From positions 1-8,056 of the forward strand of contig DATGYC010000084.1 of the NCBI GenBank assembly GCA_035298385.1: a DNA stretch of 8,056 nt, in the 5' to 3' direction. Made by a program: the position numbers and the translations under genes. Source of the stretch: DATGYC01 sp035298385 (lineage in GTDB: Bacteria > Bacillota > Sulfobacillia > Symbiobacteriales > Symbiobacteriaceae). The number at the start of each line of letters is the position of its first letter. The first letter of the stretch is position 1. A model generated the notes under the pieces. It searched no databases. It was given only the letters and a program-made list of their open reading frames with translations, and was not told where the DNA came from. Shown here piece by piece: positions 1-8,056 of this stretch.

Positions 1-860
1 GTCATCACCCCGCTGCGCCAGAAGTAGCCCAGGACGCCATCGATCCGGCCCGCCTTGCGCAGCCCGACCAGGTAGAAGGAGTCGGTCTGCAGGGCGAGTT
101 CGAAGAAGCGCTCCGTGAAGTCGGGGTTGAAGTGGGAGTACTTGTCCAGATAAAGGAGCCGATAGAGCTCCCGTAGGCGGGGGATGTCGGCCGGGGTGAG
201 CGCCTCGTGCGGGACGATCTCATAGCCGGTCTGCTCGACCAGCCGCAGATCCCGGCGGAGTTGCCAGCGGGCCCTCGTAGGGAAGGCGTCCCAGTGGCAG
301 ACGTCGTGGAGCCAGACTTGGCGGCTTGGGATCAGGCGGTAGCCGAGCGCTTTAAGCGCCGCCAGACTCTCCCCATGCAGGTGATCGTTCAGCGAGCGCA
401 GGATCAGGGCGTGCTTCGGGAACTGCTCGCTCAGTCTCGTGATCGCCTGTAACTGGGATGCCGACAACGAGGGATAGAGGTTCGTCGAGAGGAGCCAGTT
501 GCCCACGTGGACGGCCTTGTTGATCTGGCCCGCCCGCAAGAGTGCGGCGACGGGGGCGATGAGGGCGCCCAGCGCCGGCCGCAGCACCCAGGGCTTCAGC
601 CGTCGTGCCTCATCCCAGGCGGCGAGGGCGTAGTGGGTGAAGGGGGAGCAGGGATAGGCGTTCTGGTACTCGCCGTCGTTGACGGTGACGGGCAGGACGA
701 GATCGTCCAGGTGCAGGGCGAGGAGCTTCGTCTGCAGGTTGGCGATGAACGGCGGGACGCCCTCTTGCATCAGCGGGGTCAGGAGGCGGCGGGCGTACTC
801 GCCATCAGGGGTTTGGGGCCAGGGGAGCTGGCTGATCGACGCCCCGTCGTAGAGTCTCAT
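1..860 (-). CDS. GNAT/FemAB-like acyltransferase, partial (C-terminus beyond the left edge)
   Basis: The frame is open from ATG at 860-858 to the window edge, giving 286 codons plus two bases, so the C-terminus is missing. The protein starts MRLYDGASISQLPW. Its N-terminal half, roughly residues 40-150, is rich in aromatic and conserved-looking stretches (AYPCSPFTHYAL, INKAVHVGNWLLSTNLYP). After about residue 190 comes a GNAT-like part: RRDLRLVEQTGYEI, then a helix with LRELYRLLYLDKYSHFNPDF, then the strand pair FYLVGLRKAGRIDGVLGYFW. That last pattern is typical of the central strands of acyl-CoA or aminoacyl transferases of the GNAT or FemAB fold. There is no signal peptide and no clear membrane segment. 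The start codon overlaps the stop of the adenylate-forming gene as ATGA, so translation is probably coupled, and a GGAGAGG lies about 11-17 nt upstream. By context it would transfer an acyl or aminoacyl group in the operon's pathway. The acceptor is unknown. The fold assignment is moderate and the role is inferred. Confidence 0.5.
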   Translation of the reverse strand, partial: MRLYDGASISQLPWPQTPDGEYARRLLTPLMQEGVPPFIANLQTKLLALHLDDLVLPVTVNDGEYQNAYPCSPFTHYALAAWDEARRLKPWVLRPALGALIAPVAALLRAGQINKAVHVGNWLLSTNLYPSLSASQLQAITRLSEQFPKHALILRSLNDHLHGESLAALKALGYRLIPSRQVWLHDVCHWDAFPTRARWQLRRDLRLVEQTGYEIVPHEALTPADIPRLRELYRLLYLDKYSHFNPDFTERFFELALQTDSFYLVGLRKAGRIDGVLGYFWRSGVM

Positions 861-2161
861 GGCGTGAACCGCCTCTCCACCCGGCGGAGCTTGCGGGGCC
901 CGGGTTGGAACTGGTAGGGGGCGAAGGTGAGGGTGGGGGGAAGGGCGCCCAGTCGGGCCCAAAGGGCGGTCAACGCTGCGGTGACGGCGGTTGTGAGCGG
1001 CTCACCGCCTGCCACCACGCCCGGCTTACTCCCCGATAGGTGCACGGTGATCGCAGTGGGGCCATGCTGCACCACCTGGAACTCCGTAATCCCCGGCGAT
1101 GCCCCCGCCACAGCCCGGCTGATGAAGTCTGCAAAGACCGTGACCAGCCCGCCATCGCGCCCCGGCAGGAGGATCTGGTCATCACAGCGCCCCTCGATCC
1201 GCTCGATCGCGGTGAAGACCGAGCCGCACGGGCAGGGCGCCCGCCGCTCCGTCAGGATGTCGTTCAGCCGGTACCGGATGATCGGCTGCGTCGTGCGGGC
1301 GAAGTCGGTGACGATCGGGACGAACTTCCCCAGCGACTGATCCAGGTACTCCTTCTGGATCACCACCACATCCTCGTTCAGATGAAGCGTCCCGTGTGCG
1401 CACGTCGCACCCAGGAAGCCCTCCGTGCACTGATAGACCTGGTGAACCGGCACCCCAAAGGCCCGACTGATCACCGCCTCATCGATCGGCTCCAGCACCT
1501 CGGCGACCGAGATCACCTTGCGCGGGCGAATTGGTACGCCGGCCTCCGCCAGGGCACGTAGCATCGAGGGCGGCCCGACGAGGATCGTCGGCTGCAGCGC
1601 CGCCAGCCGCTCACAGTGGGCAGCGAGCGGGGAGAGCAGATCGAAGAAGGCGAAGCGCAGGCGCCCTTGCCCGACCGAGTCATAGAGGTTCGACGAGGCC
1701 CGCAAGAAGAAGGCGATCCGGTGCGGCTCCCTGATCGAACCGGGCAGGAGCTTCGCCAGCACGGCGCCCGCCCAGGCCATTCGCTCCCGCTCGCTCACCA
1801 GGAAGAGCCCGTGATTGCCCGAGGTGCCAGAGGAGAGCCCGACGGTGACGCCCTGTAGCTTCGGCGTGAAATTACGGCTCGCCTCCGCCTGCTTGGCGAC
1901 GGCGAGGGCCTCGGCTCTACGGATCCCCCGGGTGTTCAGCGCGTCGAATTCGGCCATCATCAGGTCCTTGTCGATGATGGGCAGCGTCTGCCAGTCGGTC
2001 AGGTCATGGCCGGCCCAGTGGCGACGGTAGAAGGGGGAGTGGGCTGCAACCCAGCGGAGGTGGCGGCGCAGCTGGCGCGCCTGCCAGGCTTCAAGGGCGG
2101 CGCGGGTGCGGAAGCGGCGCCCGTACTTGGTGATGAGGTAGGTCCAGAGGGCGGTCAGCAC
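857..2161 (-). CDS. Adenylate-forming enzyme, PaaK / F390-synthetase-related type
   Basis: A 434-residue member of the ANL superfamily, close in shape to phenylacetate-CoA ligase and coenzyme F390 synthetase. Such enzymes activate a carboxylic acid as acyl-AMP and pass it to CoA, an amine, or internally to a hydroxyl. Visible motifs are the phosphate-binding loop GLSSGTSGNHG (108-118), the adenine and magnesium motif YQCTEG (243-248), RYRLND (296-301), a PaaK-like cysteine pair in PCPCG (309-313), GRCDDQ (324-329) opening the C-terminal lid, and a terminal lysine (K424) in GPRKLRR that fits the catalytic lysine of the lid. The N-terminus (QARQLRRHLRWVAAHSPFYRRH) matches the usual start of PaaK-like proteins. 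The start is GTG at 2161, overlapping the MBL gene by 7 nt. I know no proven substrate for this clade. In context, the acid made by the condensing enzyme and reductase is the natural candidate. The family call is strong and the substrate is inferred. Confidence 0.9.
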   Translation of the reverse strand: MLTALWTYLITKYGRRFRTRAALEAWQARQLRRHLRWVAAHSPFYRRHWAGHDLTDWQTLPIIDKDLMMAEFDALNTRGIRRAEALAVAKQAEASRNFTPKLQGVTVGLSSGTSGNHGLFLVSERERMAWAGAVLAKLLPGSIREPHRIAFFLRASSNLYDSVGQGRLRFAFFDLLSPLAAHCERLAALQPTILVGPPSMLRALAEAGVPIRPRKVISVAEVLEPIDEAVISRAFGVPVHQVYQCTEGFLGATCAHGTLHLNEDVVVIQKEYLDQSLGKFVPIVTDFARTTQPIIRYRLNDILTERRAPCPCGSVFTAIERIEGRCDDQILLPGRDGGLVTVFADFISRAVAGASPGITEFQVVQHGPTAITVHLSGSKPGVVAGGEPLTTAVTAALTALWARLGALPPTLTFAPYQFQPGPRKLRRVERRFTP

Positions 2162-5100
2162 GGCAGCACCCCCGTGGGCACCTCGCCACAGTGCGAGGCG
2201 ATGATCCGCAGCGACGGGTTCCGCCGGTGCAGTTCATGCAGGGCGCCAAAGTTGGCGCGGTAGGCAACTGGATCATCCATAATCACCCGTGCCAGCGGGT
2301 GGGGCGGCCGATTCGCACGCACCGCGGCCGAAGACCAGGCCGCATCCGCACAGAGGAAGGTCTCCCCGACGATGATCCCCAACTGTCCCGTCGCATGCCC
2401 ATCGAGCTGCACGCCGAGGACCGATCCGTCCCCGAGGACGTCGTAGCCCTCGGTGAAGGGAGCGAAGGCTGGGGGAAGGGGCAGACGCTTCCGGAGCGGC
2501 AACGAGCGCGCCTCGAAGTCCGGCGGCAGCAGCCCCGGCAGGAAGGCCCGCCTCACCGCCGCCATCCCACGCTGCGCGCGCACAGCCGCCCAAGCCGACG
2601 GCAGATAGATGAAGCGGGCGTTCGGAAAGTCCAGCACCCCGCCCAGGTGATCCGCATGGAAGTGCGAGAGGATGATCAGCCGGACCGCCGCCGGTGCGAT
2701 GCCGAGGCGCCGCAGTTGGGCCACGGCGGTCTGCTCATCAGCAACCTGCACCGGTGTGATCCAGCGGTAGACCAAGGCCGGTAGACGGCGGGTCTGATCG
2801 AAGAAGCGCGGGGCGTAGCCCGTGTCATAGAGGATCGGTCCCAGGGTGGGGTGGCGCAGGAGGGCGAAGAGGGCCGGAATCTGGATCGGCTTGCGCCCGC
2901 CACCCTGGATCGTCACCCACTCGGGATGGCGGCACGAGCCCGCCGCCAGCAGGGTCAGCTCGATCATGGTCGCACCCCCCGGTAGGACTGAGCGAAGCGC
3001 TCGATCCCCTCCATGACGCTGATGCGCGGCGCATAGCCCAGTTCGGCCCGCGCCGCTGCGATGTCGAGCGTCTGGCTCAGCCCGATCGAGCCGACCGCGA
3101 AGCGTGTCAGGGGCGGTTCCGGCTGCCCCGGCAGGAGACGGCAGACCGCCTCGAGTGCGGTCGCGATCCCCCAAGCTACCCGCCACGGGAGGTTGATGGT
3201 CCGCAGCGGCTCGCCCAAGCGCTCGAAGAGCCGCGTGAGCAGGAGATGCAGCGCCATCGGCTCGCCGTTGGTGATGTTGTAGGCCCGGCCCAGGCAGCGC
3301 TCCGGCGCCGTCAGCCCCAGCAGCAGGGCGTCGACGACGTTATCGACGTAGCTCAGATCGATCAGGGCCCGCCCACCGTTGATCAGCGGTACCCGGCCCC
3401 GCCGATTCGCCTCGATCAAGCGCGGCAGGAGCGCCTGGTCACCCAGTCCGAAGATCGCCCGCGGGCGGATCGTCACCACCGGGAGCCCAGCGGCAAAGCC
3501 GCGCTGCACCTCCGACTCTGCCAGGCGCTTGGTGCGGGCGTACTCGTTGACGGCACGAGCGGGCAGGGGAGCGTCCTCCCGCACCTGGAGGTGCTCCCGG
3601 TAGTCGTTGTAGATCGAGGGCGTCGAGAGATGCAGAAGGCGGCTGACCCCGTGCTGGAGGCAGCCGTCCACGATATGCCGGGTCCCCAGGACGTTCGCCG
3701 CGTAGAAAGCGGCGGGGGCGCCCCACGGCGCGGAGAGCGCCCCCGCATGAAAGACCGCCTCCTGCCCCTGGCAGGCCGCCTTGATGGCCGCCGCATCGGC
3801 GAGATCGGCCGCGACGAAGCGGATGCCACGGGCAGCCAAGGCCGCACCCTTCGCCTGATTCCGCCCGATGGCGGTCACCTCATGGCCAAGCGCCTGCAGG
3901 CGGTGCGCCAGATGGGCGCCCAAAAAGCCGGTACCACCGGTCACGAGTAGCTTCATCGCTCACCATTCCATTCGAGATCGGCGGTGGTGGCCTCGATCAG
4001 GCTGATCCCCTGCCGGCGACTGCGCCGCCAGAGTGGCAGTAGCATCCGGACCTGATCGATGAGGGGACAGGGGTCACTCGTGCGGTGGATCGCATCCGTG
4101 GCATGCCGCAGCAGGTGCGTCCAGCGCTGCCACCGGCCTTGCGGGCCGTAGAGGAGGAGCGGGATCCGCAGGGCGACCTCGGTGCGCGGGTCAGGCCGCT
4201 GCAGGGGCGCCCGGGGATCGACTAACGCCCGCACCAACGCCTCGGGCTGGAAGAGATGAAGCCCGCTCGTCGCCCGCGGGTTGCACTCCAGTGGGTAGAG
4301 CGTGCCGTCTGTGGTCTGGATAAAGTCGAAGGCGATCTGGCCGGTGAAGCCGAGGGCGCCCACGAAGCGCCTGACCCAGGCTTCGAGCGCGGGTTCGCCG
4401 GCGGGGCGGAAGGAGAGGCAGGCGCCCCCGCCAGCGGTGAACTCGGCCGCGTAGTCGGCGTGGGCGGTTAGCTGGCCGCAGTGGGCGACAGACCAGGTAG
4501 AGAGGTGTCTGCCCTTCAGCCACTGCTGGGCCACCCAGGGGTGAGCCTCGGTTGGCTCAACCGCCAGCCGGGCGCCGCTACCCCCACCGGCGCCGCTACC
4601 CCCACTGGCGCCGCCAACCCCACTGGCGCCGCCAACCCCACTGGCGCCGCCATCCCTGCCACCAGGCGCCACGAACTGCACATGGCTGGCAAAGCGCGAG
4701 AAGACCGGCTTCAACACCAGCCCCTCGTGGTCCGGCGGCAGGACCGGGCGCCCCGTCAGCAGCGTCGTTGCTGGCACCGGTAGGCCCAGCCGATCGACCA
4801 GGTTGATGAAAGCCCACTTGGAATGCAGCTCCCGCAGCCGCGCCAGCGGCTCCACCAGGACCCGGCAGAGCGGCTGCAGCCGATCCAGCCCACGGGAGAC
4901 CCAGAAGATCTCCTCACAGGTTGGGATGAGAAGGTCGACCTGCTCACCCTGACAGATCCGCACCAGCGCCTCGATAAAGCCGTCCGGATCCGCATTCGGC
5001 TCCGGCACCCGGAAGCAGGCCGAGACCGCCCGCGAGCGCGAGCAGAGGTGGACCGGCAGCGACTCCGCCACGATCACGCGCCAGCCCGCCCGCGCAAAGG

Positions 5101-8056
5101 CACGGGCCAGTTCCAGACAGACCGGGGCTCGTCCACCGGTCAGGAGCGCCGTACTAGTAGTCAAGCACCAGCCCTCCCAGCGAGAGGCCAGCGGATGTAC
5201 CGATCAGCAGGGCCCGGTCCCCACGCTGCAGCCGCCCCTGAACGATCGCCTCATGCAGCCCCATCGGGATCGAGGCCGCGATCGTGTTGCCGTGGTTCGC
5301 GACGATGTTCATCAGCTGCGCATCCGTCACGCCCAGCTTCCGCTGCAGGAGGCGCATCGCCATCGCCGAGGCCTGGTGCGGGATGACCAGCTTCAGATCA
5401 CGCACGGTGCAGCCGATCGGCTCCAGCAGGGCGCCCAGGAAGTCCGGCATCAGGCGAGAGGCGAGCTTGAAGATCGCCGTTCCGTCCATCGAGAAGAGGA
5501 ACTCGCGCGCTGTCGCCGGTGAGTGGATCCGCGGGTGGACGCGGGTGCCGCCGCCGCGGATCTCGGAGAGGTGGGCGCCCCGGCTGTACGTCTCCAGGCG
5601 GGCGCCCAGGATTCGGCTGGACTCCCCCGGTGCCGAAGGCCCGATCACCACAGCCGCAGCCCCATCCCCGAAGAGGGCCGCACTCTCCTTGTCGCTCCAG
5701 TCCAGCCCCACAGAGGCGATCTCGCTCGAGACGATCAGCACCCGGCGGTAACGCCCCGCCGTAACGAGGTGCGAGACCAGGTCGAGCGCCACCAGGAAGG
5801 AGAGGCAGGTCGAGTTGATGTCGAAGCAGGGAATCCCCGAGTCAGCTAGGCCCATCGCCTCCTGGAGGAGGGCGGCGCTGCAGGGGATCGGCTGCTCGCC
5901 CACGCTGGCGGCGGCGACGATGCAGTCGATCTCGGTGGCCTTGAGGCCCGCGTTCTGCAGCGCCTGAGCGGCGGCGAGGGCGCCCATCTGGGACGCCGTC
6001 TCATCCTGGACAAAGTGGCGGACGGCGACGCCCGCCTTCTTCATGGTCCAACCAGAGGGGGCCTGGATTCGCTGGTCAATCTCGGCCGCCGTGACGAGGC
6101 GCTTCGGCAGGTACGTGCCGGTGCCGAGGAGCTTGACGTTCTGAATCACGCGAATCTACGCCCCTTTGTCATACGAACTACGGCAATGGATTACACATAA
6201 GTAAAGTGATCTCCTTTCATTGAAGGCCAGCGAATCCGTCTACCATTGGCACAGGAGTTTGATCGAGATCGGCTACGGGGTGATGGAGGAACCAAGGGAG
6301 TAGGACCGGGCGCCACCCGCTAGCGACTCCACCAGGCCAGGCCCCGTCACCCATCCCGCCCCAGCGTTAAAGCGGGGAAGCCGAAGCCGATCGGTATCAC
6401 CGGTCACGACGCCCTCATCGGTCGTGTAGGCGTACTTGACGCCCTGCCGGACCAACTGCTGATCCAGGCTGGCCGAGACGTCTCCGTAGGGGAAGGCGAA
6501 GTGGGCGCCCCTCCCGCCCACGGAGGCGAGCAACGCCTGCATCGCCACCAGGTCCGCCTCCACCCGGTCATGGAAGAGCTGCGCCGGCTCCGCCGGGTAG
6601 GGCGCCGCTAGGTTCGACCGGCCGTCAACCGTTGGATTGCCATGGTTCGAGCCGTGGCCCCCGAAGGTGAAGAGGCCGGTCTCCGCCAGGGCGCCAAGCT
6701 GCGCGCGGGAGAGCTTTGGCAGGGCGCCCGGGAGCGGCTGATCGACCTGCCCCGTCACCAGGAAGACGAGGGCCGGCACCCGGTGCTTGATCAAGATCGG
6801 TCGGGCCACGTCATCGATCGAGGCATAGCCATCATCGATCGTGACCAGGACCGACCGGCTGGGCACGTCCGCCTCCCCGTTCAGGAAGGCCTCGAACTGC
6901 GAGGGCGTGATAAACGGATACCCGGCCTGCTCCAGCGCGCTCAGGTGCTCATCCAGGCGTTCGGGCGTGATCGTCGCTGCATCCTCTGTGGCGGCGAAAT
7001 GATGGTAGAGCAAGATGCGCACGGAGCCGGAGCGTGGCGCGTGATCGGGCTGCGCGAGCACGGGTGTGGGTGACGCGTCTGCCTCTGGGAGCGAGCCACT
7101 CGACAGGGTCGGCAGGGCGAAGATCGCCGTGAGAGACAGGGCCAAGAGCAGGCGCACCGTCACCGTTCGATTCAGCACCGTCCGCATCGCTTCGCATCAG
7201 CACTCCTTTGGCGTTTAAAGCCATTCGAATGGGTTTCCAGAATATGTATATGCGGGCGTGGGCAGGTGCAGAACCTGGCGCGCAAGCGAACCCCCTGGGC
7301 GCCACTGGCACCCAGGGGGTTCGATCGTTGAAGGGCGAGTCTCCCTAAGATTCATGGTGACCTGAATAGTCCCGCATGGTACTCTAAAGGAGAGTCCCAC
7401 GTGCGGAGGAGGGCGCCCACATGGTACGACTGGACCGGATCACGATCGCTGTCGGGGATCAGGCGCGGATGGTCGCCTTCTACGGCCAACTCTTCCAGAC
7501 GACCTTCACCGCCATCGATTGCGGCTCGTTCACCCTGCATCGCGGGGAGGTGGCGCCCGGGCTCGAACTGCAGCTCTGCCCGAAGGCGGTGGCGGGGATC
7601 GCGGCGACGCAGAACATCCACCAGTTGCGCTTCGTCGTGCCGGATCTGGGACGCTACCTGGCTGCGGCTGTCGATGCGGGCGGGGAACTCCTCGGGGCGG
7701 TTACAAGCGAGGGCGGGCGCCGGACCGGCTCGCTGCGGGATCCAGACGGCAACTCGCTCGAGTTGATCGCAGAGGGATAAGATGGAGGCCTTCCGTCGCT
7801 GTGCGCGGGGGGCCTCCATCTTTATGAAGTCGCAGGATGCAAGGGCCAAGTCGGGGGCAAGTCGGGGGCGTTTGGGCAAGGTCACAGGGCGGAAGCTGGC
7901 TCGGTTCACTTTTGCAAGCAAAGGCCCATCTACTGCTTGCAAAGCTGAACCGAGCCGTCCGAGATCCCTCGTTCTGGCCCCGAATCAGGCTGAAAGTGAC
8001 CTCTCGGTCCCGCTTTGCATGCGAAACCACGGCAGCAGCGTGCAATGAGGGACCGA

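Overview
The window is GC-rich bacterial DNA, tightly packed, with strong codon bias, GTG and TTG starts alongside ATG, and short intergenic gaps. GATC (about 100 sites by eye) and GGCGCC (about 33, of which 15 are the octamer GGGCGCCC) are both well above chance. No gene here fixes the taxon. My loose guess is a GC-rich Chloroflexota or GC-rich Firmicutes-like genome, at low confidence.

Positions 1-6149, minus strand. Six genes run head to tail, each overlapping the next by 4 to 11 nt. In transcription order they are: a ketoacyl synthase III (KAS III) condensing enzyme (6149-5154), an ATP-grasp ligase (5164-3953), an OleD-like NAD(P)-dependent epimerase/reductase (3956-2964), a metallo-beta-lactamase-fold hydrolase (2967-2155), a PaaK/F390-synthetase-type adenylate-forming enzyme (2161-857), and a GNAT/FemAB-like acyltransferase (860 to beyond the left edge). 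The unbroken overlap says one transcript and one pathway. The enzyme set is that of a small biosynthetic route: make a carbon chain, reduce it, activate a carboxylate, ligate or acylate, hydrolyse. No carrier protein, PKS or NRPS is visible. It partly parallels the OleABCD olefin/beta-lactone pathway, but the condensing enzyme lacks the OleA-type glutamate at the aligned position, and an ATP-grasp ligase and an acyltransferase are added. I know of no assigned product for this combination, and it is the most interesting system in the window.

Positions 6150-6272 are a leader of about 120 nt ahead of the operon. It has a strong Shine-Dalgarno sequence that serves a six-codon ORF rather than the first enzyme.

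Positions 6273-7187, minus strand, hold a secreted NodB-type polysaccharide deacetylase. Positions 7188-7420 are a divergent intergenic region with a 12-bp palindrome, a very strong 13-bp hairpin, and a 5'-UTR hairpin in front of the next gene. Positions 7421-7780, plus strand, hold a small VOC/glyoxalase-fold protein that ends directly in a clear intrinsic terminator (7779-7825).

Positions 7826-8056 contain no convincing gene. They hold two consecutive inverted-repeat modules built from four diverged copies of one sequence of about 20 bp (core TCGGTYC, then TTGCA, then GC), in alternating orientation. The second module reaches the edge of the window.
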